64,000 nt of DNA from Phycisphaeraceae bacterium (GCA_029260715.1 JAJDCS010000017.1:62001-126000); one strand, 5' to 3'; positions 1 to 9,344 are shown, counted from the first letter of the stretch. The notes: generated from the letters alone by a model not told the origin. Made by a program: numbers and translations.

Positions 1-784
1 GCTGCTGCGTCAGCCGGCGAAGGACGCGCTGCTCGCGGAACGCCTGGTAATTGCCGGGGTATTCCACAAGCCGGCAGTCTTCGAGTTCGTAGATACAACC
101 GACGACGCGGTCGAGCAGCCAGCGATCGTGGCTGACGAGGATCACCGCGCCGCTGTAGGCCAAGAGATATTCTTCAAGCCACTGACGCCCGGCGATGTCC
201 AGGTGGTTCGTCGGCTCGTCCAATAGCAACACGTCGGGCTGGCGCAAGAGCAACTTCGCCAGGGCCAGGCGCCCCTGCTGACCGCCGGATAGGTCCTGAA
301 CCGTCACGTTGAAGAACTCGTCGGTGAGGCCCAGCCCGTGGAGCGTGGCGTCGATTTGATGATCGACGGCGTACCCGCCCGCGGCTTGGATCTTGTTCTC
401 GACCTGTTCGTATTTCTTGAGCAGCTTATCCAGCTCGTCGCCCTGAGCGGTGGTCATCTCGTGCGACAGGGTTTCGAGGTCGCTGTGCAGCTTGTGCAGG
501 TGGGCGAACGTGGTGGCCGCTTCGTCGCGCAGGGTCCGGCTGGGGTCGAGGTCCGGGTCTTGCGTGAGGTACCCCGCCGTGGCGCCGCGGGCGAGTTGGA
601 CCTGGCCGCTGTCTGGCTTCAAGCCCGACCAACCGGCGATGAGCTTGAGCAGCGTCGACTTGCCGCAGCCGTTGCGACCCACCAGCCCGACGCGCACGCC
701 CTTCTCAACGGTCAGGTTCACGCCGTCAAGCAGAACCCGATCACCGATCGACAACACCAGATTAGCCACACTCAATAGCGCCAC
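1..784 (-). CDS. ABC-F family ATPase, C-terminal part missing at the window edge
   Basis: The reverse strand encodes the N-terminal ABC domain of a soluble duplicated ATPase of the ABC-F (Uup/EttA-like) translation-factor family. Visible are a Walker A (GRNGCGKST), the family-type signature LSGGQQGR, and Walker B LLLDEPTNHLD followed by an SHD switch histidine. There are no membrane segments, as expected for ABC-F proteins, which act on ribosomes. I chose GTG at 784 because a GGAGG lies 11 bases upstream; a TTG at 775 is the alternative. The second ABC domain should lie beyond base 1. The exact subfamily cannot be set from this half. Confidence 0.85.
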   Translation of the reverse strand, partial: MALLSVANLVLSIGDRVLLDGVNLTVEKGVRVGLVGRNGCGKSTLLKLIAGWSGLKPDSGQVQLARGATAGYLTQDPDLDPSRTLRDEAATTFAHLHKLHSDLETLSHEMTTAQGDELDKLLKKYEQVENKIQAAGGYAVDHQIDATLHGLGLTDEFFNVTVQDLSGGQQGRLALAKLLLRQPDVLLLDEPTNHLDIAGRQWLEEYLLAYSGAVILVSHDRWLLDRVVGCIYELEDCRLVEYPGNYQAFREQRVLRRLTQQ

Positions 785-937
785 AGCGGTCCGAGCCTCC
801 GAATATCTTTCTGAAAGTCGAGTGAGAAGTATAGCCCACACGGAGCCGGGCCACGCGGGGGCGTCGTAATAAACAAACGGGTCTTTAAAAACCATGCGCA
901 CGCTGACACCGCCGGCGGCCAAGCCCCGTCTTGCCGG

Positions 938-2701
938 TCACGGTGTGGCGGGCTCACCAACGGGCAGGCTAAGCACAAACGAAACCCCACCGTCCGGGTT
1001 GCCGGTGACTGAAATCTTGCCCCCGTGCGCTTCGGCGATGGTCCTGCTGATCGACAGGCCCATGCCCATGCCGTGCGGCTTGGTCGTATAGAAAGGCTCG
1101 AAAATGTGGCTCAATACCTCTTCAGCCACACCAGGCCCCGTGTCGCTGACGGTCACCGCGACGCGGCCTTGGCCCCGCGGGGCCACGCGCATGGTCAAGC
1201 CGCGGTGATCCGACGATCTGTCTTCCATCGCCTCGATCGCGTTGGTGGCTAGGTTCAGGATGATTTGCTCGATCTGGACGTTGTCGGCCTCGACGAAAAT
1301 CGGAGCGCCGCTTAGCTCCACGTTGACCTCCACGCGGCTGGACCGGGCTTTGGGCGCGATCAGCGCGACGGTCTCGTGGACGATGTAGTTGATGTCGACA
1401 TGGCTGCGCTGGGTCTGCCCCTTGTGCACGTAGGCGCGTAGCCGACGCACGATCTCCGAAACGCGGTGGCACTGCGAAGACACTTTTTCCATGGTGTCTG
1501 ACAGCTCTTGGGAGTCAAAGTTTTTTTCGGACAACACCGCGGCACAGTGCTGGGTGTAAACGGATATCGCCGCCAACGGCTGGTTGATCTCGTGTGCCAG
1601 GCTCGCGGCCAACTCACCCACCGTGCTTAGCCTCGCCATGTGAGCGACTTCTTCGAGGTGCCTGCGGGCCTGCTCCTCGGCCCGCTTGCGGCGTGTGACA
1701 TCCACCATAAACGCCATCGAGCTTAAGGCGCCGCCCGCGCCGTCCCGCTGGATGACAGCCGACAGCAGGACTTCGATAACCCACCCGTCTTTCCGAACCA
1801 TCTGGTATTCGATGTCGCTCACAGACCCGCTCTTGAAAAACTCGGGCAAGACCTCCTCAACGGCGTACCGCCTCGACGCCTCGGTGAGAAACTCCGTCGA
1901 CCGACGCCCCACGACTTCTTCGCGCTCGTACCCCAGCGTGTGCAGCCAGTGGTCGTTGACGCTTATGATCCGACCGTCGCGGTTGATGGAGTGCATCATG
2001 ACCGGGGTGTTGTTGTAGAGCGTGCGGTAACGCGATTCTGAAGCCTGCAGCTTCCGCTGAACCTCCGCTTCTAGTTCTTTCTGGGCTTTCTCTAGCCTCT
2101 TCTCCACCTGCTTTCGCAGCGTGATGTCGCGCACAAACACAACAACACCGATGATCTGCCCCGACGCGTTGCGGTACGGGACTTTGTCGGTCTGAACCCA
2201 GAGCTTTTGCCCGTTCCCGACATAGAGGCGCTCGACGATGTTAAGCTTGGGGACACCCGTGCGGATAACTTCCAGGTCGTCTTGGTAATACGCATCCGCC
2301 TCGTCGGGGTACCACCTTGACGTGGGGGTGTTAGCCATCTCGCGCGGCGTCACACCCCATCGCCGTGCCGCCTCGCGGTTCACACGGAGGATGCGATTGC
2401 GTGTGTCTTTATAAAACAACATCGCCGGCATGGCGTCGACGATAGTTTCCAGCTCCGCCCGGAGGCTTTGGAGCCGATCCTCCGCCAGGTCACGCTCTTC
2501 GGCTTTGTGTTGAATTTTCTCGTTCGCGGCGGCCAATTCCGTGGTGAGCCGCTCCACCAAATCGCCCAGCCGCTTAGGGTCATCTCGCAGGGCCTGCCCG
2601 CCCGTGCCGCCGTCGGTCGTGTTACCGTCGGCGGCGCCGCGCTGCGTAGACGACGCCCGGTCCGTCTGGCCTTGTACTTTTGCCGGCTCGTTCCTAGCCA
2701 T
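938..2701 (-). CDS. PAS-PAS sensor histidine kinase
   Basis: Soluble sensor kinase of 587 residues with no membrane segment. A coiled-coil-like stretch (about 45-90) leads into two PAS domains (about 85-195 and 220-340), each ending in the PAC-like 'DITLRK'/'DVTRRK' pattern. The kinase core has phospho-acceptor His370 (LAHEINQ), N box Asn487 (NLATNAIEAM), G box (DTGPGV) and a GMGMGLS lid, the arrangement seen in FixL/NtrB-type kinases. No response regulator is adjacent; the sigma-54 activator at 9345-10736 is a possible partner by type, but this is inference only. An AGGTG lies just before the ATG. Confidence 0.9.
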   Translation of the reverse strand: MARNEPAKVQGQTDRASSTQRGAADGNTTDGGTGGQALRDDPKRLGDLVERLTTELAAANEKIQHKAEERDLAEDRLQSLRAELETIVDAMPAMLFYKDTRNRILRVNREAARRWGVTPREMANTPTSRWYPDEADAYYQDDLEVIRTGVPKLNIVERLYVGNGQKLWVQTDKVPYRNASGQIIGVVVFVRDITLRKQVEKRLEKAQKELEAEVQRKLQASESRYRTLYNNTPVMMHSINRDGRIISVNDHWLHTLGYEREEVVGRRSTEFLTEASRRYAVEEVLPEFFKSGSVSDIEYQMVRKDGWVIEVLLSAVIQRDGAGGALSSMAFMVDVTRRKRAEEQARRHLEEVAHMARLSTVGELAASLAHEINQPLAAISVYTQHCAAVLSEKNFDSQELSDTMEKVSSQCHRVSEIVRRLRAYVHKGQTQRSHVDINYIVHETVALIAPKARSSRVEVNVELSGAPIFVEADNVQIEQIILNLATNAIEAMEDRSSDHRGLTMRVAPRGQGRVAVTVSDTGPGVAEEVLSHIFEPFYTTKPHGMGMGLSISRTIAEAHGGKISVTGNPDGGVSFVLSLPVGEPATP

Positions 2702-3040
2702 CTCACACCTCGGTGCGACAGTTCGCGCCGCAACGATCCCGCCATAATATTGTCAGGTAAAAAGCCTCCTGAGGGGTAGATTGTACCCAACAATCCCGTG
2801 TTGCGAACCCTGAGCCCCAAAAACCGGCGCCTGACCGAATATCACCCTGATGAGGCGAGGCCCGGTCCGCTACTGCGTGGGCATACACGACGCCGCTTAT
2901 TGGGCGAAAAAACCAGGCCCATTACCGTGATCGCAGCCGAAAGCGGAAGAAAAAAACCCAAGGCGCGGCGCCTTGGGTGAGTGGTTTGGTCGCGGTGGCA
3001 GCCGGTCAAGGCAGCCTTACACGTTGGCCGGGCCTTGTGC
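2702..3040. other. Gap between Xer recombinase and histidine kinase
   Basis: A 339-base gap on the leading side of the kinase gene. It holds the intrinsic terminator of the xer gene at 2951-2978; the rest should contain the kinase promoter, but I see no clear hexamers. No credible gene is present. Confidence 0.6.
2951..2978 (-). terminator. Intrinsic terminator of the Xer recombinase gene
   Basis: A perfect 9-bp stem CCCAAGGCG/CGCCTTGGG with a 3-base loop, followed on the minus strand by seven T. It lies 63 bases past the xer stop codon in the right orientation. Confidence 0.85.
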
Positions 3041-4042
3041 TCAGCTCGCGGCACGCGGGTGGGCGCGGTCGTAGCTGTCACGCAGACGCATGGTGGACAG
3101 GTGCGTGTAGATCTGCGTGGTGCTCAGCGACTGGTGGCCCAACAACTCCTGGACGCTGCGCAGGTCGGCGCCGTTGTCCAAGAGGTGGGTGGCGAAGCTG
3201 TGGCGGAGCGTGTGGGGGCTGATCGTCGAGTCGAGCCCCGCCGAGGCGAGGTACTTGTCGAGCTTGCGACGCACCGACCGGCTCGACAACCGCCCGCCGT
3301 TCTTGTTGACGAACAGGGGCACGTTCGGGTCGGTGATGGTGCTCTGGCGCAGCGCCGTGAAGCGGGGGTCTGGCTCCAAGAGTGTCATGTAACCGCGGAT
3401 AGCGGCCAGCGCGTGCGATCCCAACGGGACGATCCGCTCTTTCTTGCCCTTACCGCGCACGCGCAGGGTCTGCTGCTCCTGGTCCAGGTCGTGGCGGTTG
3501 AGCTCGACCAACTCGCTGACGCGGACGCCCGTGGAGTAGAGCGTCTCAAGGATCGCCCGGTCGCGGGCGCCCAGTGTATCGCGGCTGTCGGGCATGCTCA
3601 GCAGCTTGTCGACTTGTTCGACGGTGATGGCCTTGGGCAGCCGCTTGGCCTGCTTGGGCGTGCGGATCATCTGCATCGGGTTGGCCGCGATCACGCCACG
3701 CAGTTGCATCCACTTGTACAGGCTGCGGAGCGTGGCGATCTTCCTCGCCACAGTAGCGAGGCTGTAGCCCAGGCCGTCGAGCTGGCTGAGGAACCCACGA
3801 ATAATCATGGCGTCGGCTCCGGTGATCCGCTGGTTGATCTGTGGGTTATGCCCTGCTTCGCCCTCCTGGTCCTGGCTTGTGCCGTTGTTGCCGGCCGGGA
3901 TCGAAGAGGCATCGCCCGTGGTCAGGTACGCGGCGTATTGGCGCAAATCCGCGCCGTAGCACCGGGCGGTGTACGGGCTGAAGTGGCGTTCAAAACGCAG
4001 ATAATCCACGAACTTGCCGATTAATGAGCTTGTTTCGGACAT
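3041..4042 (-). CDS. xerD: Tyrosine site-specific recombinase, XerC/XerD type
   Basis: Resolves chromosome dimers at dif in the usual family role. An N-terminal SAM-like DNA-binding domain is followed by the catalytic domain. Counting from the ATG at 4042, the residues are Arg174 (STGVRVSEL), a Lys in the GKGKKER turn, His277 and Arg280 (HTLRHSFATH), His303 (LLGHQS) and nucleophile Tyr312 (TTQIYTH). The length of 333 is a little above the usual ~300 because of an S/G/N/Q-rich insert near residues 43-71. I prefer 4042 to the ATG at 4054 because an AAAGGA overlaps the latter and sits 11 bases before the former. XerC versus XerD cannot be decided from one paralogue. Confidence 0.9.
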   Translation of the reverse strand: MSETSSLIGKFVDYLRFERHFSPYTARCYGADLRQYAAYLTTGDASSIPAGNNGTSQDQEGEAGHNPQINQRITGADAMIIRGFLSQLDGLGYSLATVARKIATLRSLYKWMQLRGVIAANPMQMIRTPKQAKRLPKAITVEQVDKLLSMPDSRDTLGARDRAILETLYSTGVRVSELVELNRHDLDQEQQTLRVRGKGKKERIVPLGSHALAAIRGYMTLLEPDPRFTALRQSTITDPNVPLFVNKNGGRLSSRSVRRKLDKYLASAGLDSTISPHTLRHSFATHLLDNGADLRSVQELLGHQSLSTTQIYTHLSTMRLRDSYDRAHPRAAS

Positions 4043-4093
4043 CGCTGTGTGCATCCTTTGTTAAGAACAGAAGCCCGACTACGCCCGGCCGTA

Positions 4094-4414
4094 CTACGCG
4101 GCCGAACTTGATTGCTTAAGCATCCATTCCACTTGTTGACTCAATCGCCTGCCGATCTGGTGGCTAAGCACGGCTGCATCGAACATGCCTAACGAACACT
4201 CCGAATCACGCGCCATCGACACAAGCCGATCGAGCAGTTCCGACTCTTTGCCGGGCTGGTAGTGAAAAACGTACCGGTGCCCGCTTTTGACCAGCGCCAA
4301 CTGACGCCCGCCGGGGGTATCGCCTGGCGTGGCAGACCCGGCCGGGTCGCCGCCCTCGGGGCCTTCGTCCGGGAAGGGCTGCTCGAACAGATTGGGGGTG
4401 TCCATGCCTGACAT
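4094..4414 (-). CDS. Small conserved-looking protein of unknown function
   Basis: A 106-residue soluble protein I do not recognise. The first 45 residues are rich in Pro, Gly and acidic residues and look disordered; the second half, with 'GHRYVFHYQPGKE' and amphipathic helices, looks folded. It lies 51 bases upstream of xer and in the same direction, so the two may be co-transcribed. No Shine-Dalgarno is visible before the ATG. Codon use matches its neighbours, which supports a real gene. Confidence 0.6.
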   Translation of the reverse strand: MSGMDTPNLFEQPFPDEGPEGGDPAGSATPGDTPGGRQLALVKSGHRYVFHYQPGKESELLDRLVSMARDSECSLGMFDAAVLSHQIGRRLSQQVEWMLKQSSSAA

Positions 4415-4462
4415 TTTGTGCTTCCGACCGGCCTTCCCCAGGGCCGGCCGGCGTCAGGCCGG

Positions 4463-5200
4463 CTACAACCGAGAGGAGGCTTGTTTTTCCGGGGGCGTCA
4501 CCCGAAGGGTTTCGGCCCGCAACAAACGCCAGCTCATCACATAGCTGGCAAAATCGCTATACAGGTCCATGCTGATCCGATACAGGTGCCACGAGCCGGT
4601 CTCCTTGACCTGCCCTCGATTCACCGCGTAGCGCATCAGCCGCTTACGCACCACCGGGTCCGACGCGTCGAGCACCGCGCTGACGCTGTTGATCGGCTGA
4701 ATCAGAGCCGGCGGGTCCGGCAACGTTCCCGGGTCGGTCGACGCTTGAGCCAGGGCACGCACGTTGAGGCTGTCGTAGTATTCGACCTGCTCATTGACGT
4801 ACAACTCGACTGCCAAGCCCAGCTTCGGCGGGTCGTACGGGTCGTAGGCGGTAATCGTGCCCACGACCAGCCCGTCCACACCAAGGGCTCTTAGCAGTTG
4901 CTTGGCCTCGGCCGGGGTGCTTACCTCCGCGATGTCCAGGGCCTCCATGGCCGCCAGCACGCGGTTCACAGGCAGCACGTCCAGGTTGGAGGCATTTTCC
5001 AAATGCCCCACCAAGTCGTCAGCCAGAGACTGGCCGTCCGCCTGAAGGCTGCCGCTTTCGTTCCGCAGAGGCGCCACCGCCCAGACCCGACGTGTGAGAT
5101 ACGGGCTGTGCAGGGGGTCGGCCCCGCGGCCTTCAAGCAGCGAGCAACCGCCGATCAAAAGCGCCGTTGCGATCAGCAACAGAACCTGTTTACTTGTCAT
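4463..5200 (-). CDS. Lipoprotein with a CsgG/LpoB-like fold (putative)
   Basis: 245 residues from the ATG at 5200, chosen because AGGAAG lies just before it and the signal peptide begins there; an upstream ATG at 5239 would bury the signal. A hydrophobic segment ends in a lipobox 'LIGGC', so the protein should be lipid-anchored. The segment 'VWAVAPLRNESG...LADDLVGHL...VLPVNRV...LGVDGLVVGTI' resembles the opening of CsgG, LpoB and GNA1162-type outer-membrane lipoproteins. It lies 61 bases downstream of a TolB-like lipoprotein gene on the same strand, which points to an envelope role. The exact function is unknown. Confidence 0.65.
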   Translation of the reverse strand: MTSKQVLLLIATALLIGGCSLLEGRGADPLHSPYLTRRVWAVAPLRNESGSLQADGQSLADDLVGHLENASNLDVLPVNRVLAAMEALDIAEVSTPAEAKQLLRALGVDGLVVGTITAYDPYDPPKLGLAVELYVNEQVEYYDSLNVRALAQASTDPGTLPDPPALIQPINSVSAVLDASDPVVRKRLMRYAVNRGQVKETGSWHLYRISMDLYSDFASYVMSWRLLRAETLRVTPPEKQASSRL

Positions 5201-5261
5201 GGCTTCCTGCCGTCGTTGAGATGAGAGTCCCTTTCTCATCGGGTTAACAAATCCGTGACAC

Positions 5262-6698
5262 CTATTGCGTGGGTATCATCGCGTCTGGGTCGGAGGCCAA
5301 CTCCTTCAGCCGGCCGTCCATCCGCCGAGGGGCGGCCAGCGCCGACGAGCCGTGGCGGTTGGCCATCGGTTCGGACACTCGCAACGCCCTGTCGGGGCGT
5401 ATCGCCCATATATTCTCTACGCCGTTCTTGGCGCGGTTGGACACAAAGAAAATCGACCCGTCCTTGGCCCACGCGGGGTGAAGGTCGGCGAATTGGCTGT
5501 TGGTCAGGTTGGCACGACCCGAGCCGTCGGCGTTGAGCACCCAGATGTCGGCCTGAACCGGGCGGGTCTGCTGCTCGCTCTCGGGGTCGATGATCGTGCT
5601 AAAGGCGATGTGCTTGCCGTTGGGGCTCCAGGTGGGCGAAATCGCAGCGGCGTTGGAGCTGGCGACGAGCTCCGTGGGGCGGACGCCCTCGCCGTTGACC
5701 ATCTCCACACTCCAGAGGCTGAACCACCGTGTGCCCCGCTCGCGGGCTCGTTGGAACAAGATCCGGTTGTCCACGGGCGACCAGTCGGGGAACAGCCCGT
5801 AGCCGATGAACCGCTTGGTCGCGGGGTTCTCCACGTCGATCACCACCAGCTCCCACTGCCCGGACTGAGCGCCGTAGGTGCAGTATACAAGCTGCCTTCC
5901 GTCCGGCGAGAAGCTGGGGCTGATGTCGTGGGTCTGGTCGCTGGTCAGTTGCACCGCCTGGCCGCCGGTGATGTCCATCATGTAGATGTCCCAGTTGCCG
6001 GCGCGGTCGGAGGCGAAAGCCACTTTCCGCCCGTCGGGGCTGAACGTGGGCATCACGTCGTTGGCGGGGTCGTTGGTCAGTTGCTGCAGGGCCGTGCCGT
6101 TGATCCGCTTAAGGTAAAGATCAGCGGTGGCGCGGTGCTGCGTGGACGCGTAGGCCAACAGCGTGCCCGTGGGGTCGACGTCTGGGTCGAAGTCAGCCCC
6201 TTCGGTGGCAAAGGAAATCTGGCGGAGGTTGTCGGGGCTGTCCAGTGGGCTGGACTGACCCGGCCTGGCTTGGGGCAGTTGCCCGTAAAGCCCAAGGGCG
6301 CCGATGGAAACATTGTCGGCCCTGTTGGTGGCGAACCGCGCCCGGTTGCCGGAATCAAACGGCTGTGATTCCACAATCAACGCGGACTGGTCGTCCGGGT
6401 CGGGCATGCTAAACGACACCGGCTTAGGCCCATGACGGTTGTTGTCAGAAGCCGCGGTGATCTGCTGCTGCTGATGGGGGTGGTCCGCGGCACAGACGTG
6501 CGACGCTGTCGCGCCAAACGGGTTGCCCCGCTTGGCTAGCGCCAGTTCATGCTGCTTACGCATGAACTCGTCATACTGACGGCGGGCGGTGGCGTCCATG
6601 GTCGCGCCAAACGAGCCGTTGTATTGCAGACCACAGCCCGTCAAAGCGGGCGTTGCAGCCAGAACCGTACACAAAATTACAATCTGTCGTGGACTCAT
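5262..6698 (-). CDS. TolB-like beta-propeller lipoprotein
   Basis: 478 residues from the ATG at 6698, which has GAGGG eight bases upstream. A signal peptide ends in lipobox 'ALTGC'. After about 150 residues without recognisable domain come repeated PD40 blades with 'PTFSPDGRKVAFASDR', 'PSFSPDGRQLVY' and 'PTWSPNGKHIAFST', typical of the TolB beta-propeller. It lacks a clear TolB N-terminal domain and is a lipoprotein, so it is better called TolB-like than TolB. The downstream lipoprotein gene follows closely and probably belongs to the same envelope unit. Confidence 0.8.
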   Translation of the reverse strand: MSPRQIVILCTVLAATPALTGCGLQYNGSFGATMDATARRQYDEFMRKQHELALAKRGNPFGATASHVCAADHPHQQQQITAASDNNRHGPKPVSFSMPDPDDQSALIVESQPFDSGNRARFATNRADNVSIGALGLYGQLPQARPGQSSPLDSPDNLRQISFATEGADFDPDVDPTGTLLAYASTQHRATADLYLKRINGTALQQLTNDPANDVMPTFSPDGRKVAFASDRAGNWDIYMMDITGGQAVQLTSDQTHDISPSFSPDGRQLVYCTYGAQSGQWELVVIDVENPATKRFIGYGLFPDWSPVDNRILFQRARERGTRWFSLWSVEMVNGEGVRPTELVASSNAAAISPTWSPNGKHIAFSTIIDPESEQQTRPVQADIWVLNADGSGRANLTNSQFADLHPAWAKDGSIFFVSNRAKNGVENIWAIRPDRALRVSEPMANRHGSSALAAPRRMDGRLKELASDPDAMIPTQ

Positions 6699-7026
6699 GC
6701 GTCGACCCTCAGTTACGGGTTCGCTGTTGGTCCTCCCCATTACTATCGGTACAATCGTTATCGGTTAGCAGATGGGGGCACGTTTACTTCAATACTGAAC
6801 AGTTCGTTTATCGGACGAGCCCGCCGATTGGCTTGAGGCAAACACAACTGCGCAAAGTGGTTGCTTCCTTGGAATTAAAACCACTGCCCGAAGGCTATAT
6901 AGTTGTGCGAAAGGGCAAAATCGTTGATTTTGTTACATATGTTGTGGTTTAAAAGAAGTGATTCGTCCACAATCGGCTGCCAATTCGGCTCCATGAAGGG
7001 CCCCATGCAGGAGATTTCCATCTAGC
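6699..7026. other. Divergent intergenic region
   Basis: A 328-base gap between the divergent TolB-like and glycosyltransferase genes, noticeably more AT-rich from about 6740 to 6960. It should hold both promoters. I cannot place hexamers with confidence and see no gene or hairpin worth naming. Confidence 0.5.
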
Positions 7027-8601
7027 ATGACGGGGCTAATCCACTATTGCCTTGCCTACGCGGCATTCGACCCTGCGTGGCTGACCCACCCAGCGGTGCG
7101 GTGGCCCTTAACAGGGGCGTACCTCGCAGTGCTGGGCCTCATCGCCGCATACGGATTACACCGTTACTGGCTTGTGTGGCTGTACTTTCGCACGCGACGC
7201 CGTGTCCCTAAGCCCCTGAGCCGCTACGACCCGCTGCCCCGCGTGACCGTGCAACTGCCCATGTTCAATGAGGCCAACGTCACCCGGCGGGTGATCGACG
7301 CGGCCTGCCAACTCGATTACCCACAAGATCGCATTCAAATTCAGGTCTTAGACGACTCGACCGACGGGTCGGACCAGATCGCCCAAGAGCGTGTGGCGTT
7401 TTGGGCGCGGCAGGGGGTGGATATCCAATTACTGCACAGGGTTCACCGCCACGGCTTCAAGGCGGGGGCTTTGGCAGACGCGCTGGCGGGCGCCACGGGC
7501 GAGCTGATCGCCATCTTCGACGCCGACTTCGTCCCGCCGCCCGATTTCTTAAAACAATCGGTCCATTACTTCACCGACCCAGCCGTGGGCATGGTCCAGA
7601 CCCGGTGGGACCACCTGAACCGCGACAACTCGCTGGTCACGCGCTGCCAAGCGATCTTCTTAGACGGGCACTTCCTTATAGAACACACCGCTCGCAACCG
7701 GGCCGGCCGGTGGATCAACTTCAACGGCACCGCCGGCCTGTGGCGGCGCCGGGCGATCGAATCGGCGGGGGGGTGGCAGCACGACACACTCACGGAGGAC
7801 GTGGACCTGAGCTACCGCGCCCAGCTAGTTGGGTGGCGGTTTGTCTTCTTGCCCCTGGTCCGCTGCCCGGCGGAGCTGCCCCCGGAGATCAACGCCTTCA
7901 AAGCCCAGCAGCACCGCTGGACCAAGGGTTCGATCCAGACCGCCAAAAAGCTGCTGCCCACCGTGCTCAAAGCCGACGTGCCGTGGGGGGTCAAGGTCGA
8001 AGCGTTCTTCCACCTGACCAGCCCGATGGTGTACCTGTACGTCTCACTGATGGCGTTGCTGCTGTACCCGGCGTTCTTTGTGAACATGCAGCCGTTTGAG
8101 GGTGGCTCGGCGGGGGCGTTTCTACTGGGTATGAGCGTGTTCGCGTTGGGCACGGCGTCGGCCAGCGCCTTCTATGTCGTGAGCCAGCAGCAGCAGGGGC
8201 GCGGCGTGCTGACGACCATCGCCCAACTGCCGGTGCTGATGAGCATCGGCGTGGGCATCGCGCTCAATAATGCCCGTGGCTGCATCGAAGCCCTGCTGGG
8301 GCACGACTCGGACTTCGTGCGCACGCCGAAGTACAACACGCTTCAACCCGATCGGCACACCGGCGGTCGTCACGCCCAGCGAGTCATCCCAACCCCGTCG
8401 ATCAAAACCTGGATGCTGGTGTTGGAGATCGGCATGGGCCTGTACACGCTCGAGTGTGCGCGCATGGCCGCTTTCTCCGATAGGGCGCTGCTTAGCACGC
8501 CGTTCCTGCTGCTGTTTTCGTTTGGGTATCTCTACGTGGGTCTGACGGGGCTGCTGAACCAACGCCTCGCCGGTGGGCCGACGCCGCAGCCGGCGTTTTG
8601 A
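7027..8601 (+). CDS. Membrane-embedded family 2 glycosyltransferase
   Basis: A 524-residue processive-type GT2 enzyme. An N-terminal membrane segment (about 28-55) precedes the catalytic domain with Asp109/110 (DDSTDG), the DxD at 165-167 (FDADFVPP), the general-base TEDVD at 256-260 and QQHRW at 294-298, the acceptor-binding QxxRW motif. Four or more membrane helices follow. This layout is shared by cellulose synthase-like beta-glucan and mannan synthases and by ceramide-glucosyltransferase relatives. The acceptor and sugar are unknown. A CAGGAGA lies 12 bases before the ATG. It stands alone with no bcsB or PilZ partner nearby. Confidence 0.85.
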   Translation: MTGLIHYCLAYAAFDPAWLTHPAVRWPLTGAYLAVLGLIAAYGLHRYWLVWLYFRTRRRVPKPLSRYDPLPRVTVQLPMFNEANVTRRVIDAACQLDYPQDRIQIQVLDDSTDGSDQIAQERVAFWARQGVDIQLLHRVHRHGFKAGALADALAGATGELIAIFDADFVPPPDFLKQSVHYFTDPAVGMVQTRWDHLNRDNSLVTRCQAIFLDGHFLIEHTARNRAGRWINFNGTAGLWRRRAIESAGGWQHDTLTEDVDLSYRAQLVGWRFVFLPLVRCPAELPPEINAFKAQQHRWTKGSIQTAKKLLPTVLKADVPWGVKVEAFFHLTSPMVYLYVSLMALLLYPAFFVNMQPFEGGSAGAFLLGMSVFALGTASASAFYVVSQQQQGRGVLTTIAQLPVLMSIGVGIALNNARGCIEALLGHDSDFVRTPKYNTLQPDRHTGGRHAQRVIPTPSIKTWMLVLEIGMGLYTLECARMAAFSDRALLSTPFLLLFSFGYLYVGLTGLLNQRLAGGPTPQPAF

Positions 8602-8635
8602 GCCGCCGCATTGCTCTCTTGAAACCCCCGAACCA

Positions 8636-8715
8636 GGGTGCCACTGGTTGCTTGCAACCAGTGTTTCTGACTTGGTGGTTCGCAAACACGGCTTGACGAG
8701 CAAGCCGTGCCACCC
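8636..8715. repeat. Degenerate pair of GTGCCAC...-type palindromic repeats
   Basis: Two inverted units face each other: 'gtgccactggttgcttgcaa' at 8638 onward and 'cacggcttgacgagcaagcc' plus 'gtgccaccc' ending at 8715. Each has its own hairpin and both share the core of the MITE-like elements at 31334, 50718 and 57392. It sits between convergent genes. Confidence 0.7.
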
Positions 8716-8741
8716 TTTGCGTGGAGGGTTTCAACAGAGCC

Positions 8742-9239
8742 TTACCGCTTCATCAGCAGCACGGTGGCGTGGCAGGCGATGGCGCGGCCTTCGCCGATGG
8801 CGTCCACCTGCTCGTGGGTCTTGCCTTTGATGTTCACCTGGTTCAACTTGCATCGCAGCAATTGGGCCAGGCGTTTGCGGATCGCGTGCTTGTGGGGGCT
8901 GAGCTTGGGGCGTTGGAGGATGACCGTCACATCGAGGTTGCCGATCTTATACCCCGCGGCGCCGATGCGCTTGGTCACGTTGGTAACGAACCCCTGTGAG
9001 TCGGCACCTTTCCAAGCTTGGTCGCTGTCCGGGAAGTGTTGGCCGATGTCCTCTTGACCTAACGCGCCCAGGACGGCGTCGGTGACGGCGTGGTAGACCA
9101 CATCGCCGTCGGAGTGGGCCACGGTGCCGGCGTCGTGCTCGATGTGTTGGCCGCCGATGATCAGGTCGTGGCCGGGCTCCAGGCGGTGCAGGTCGAAGCC
9201 GTGGCCGATGCGGAATGGCTGGGTGTAGGGTGATGACAT
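8742..9239 (-). CDS. ispF: 2-C-methyl-D-erythritol 2,4-cyclodiphosphate synthase
   Basis: Cyclises CDP-methylerythritol 2-phosphate to MEcPP in the MEP isoprenoid pathway. The 165-residue length is normal. The metal-binding 'GHGFDLHRL' (Asp and His), 'HSDGDVVYHAVTDA' and 'HFPDSD' motifs are present, as is the C-terminal 'KTHEQVDAIGEG' nucleotide-binding segment. I chose the ATG at 9239 because homologues begin a few residues before 'RIGHGFD'; the longer frame from 9266 adds only a low-complexity leader. Its pathway partner ispE is at 14541-15455. Confidence 0.95.
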   Translation of the reverse strand: MSSPYTQPFRIGHGFDLHRLEPGHDLIIGGQHIEHDAGTVAHSDGDVVYHAVTDAVLGALGQEDIGQHFPDSDQAWKGADSQGFVTNVTKRIGAAGYKIGNLDVTVILQRPKLSPHKHAIRKRLAQLLRCKLNQVNIKGKTHEQVDAIGEGRAIACHATVLLMKR

Positions 9240-9344
9240 GGCCAAACACCGTAACCGCCACGGCAAGGCAGATCAAACAAGGCAATCGGTGATCAAGCTG
9301 TGCAGCCTGGCTTTTAAAGGGTCATACGGCCTCGCGACGCGGTG

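Noticed and set aside
2981-4024. A 347-codon plus-strand frame
   Set aside because: It is antisense to the Xer recombinase gene, which has all catalytic residues and its own terminator.
5265-6368. A 367-codon plus-strand frame
   Set aside because: It is antisense to the TolB-like propeller gene; no motif and a composition typical of shadow frames.
6653-6952. A 99-codon plus-strand frame with a plausible C-terminus
   Set aside because: Its first part is antisense to the signal peptide region of the TolB-like gene and there is no start signal; the likely reading is a chance frame in an AT-richer gap.
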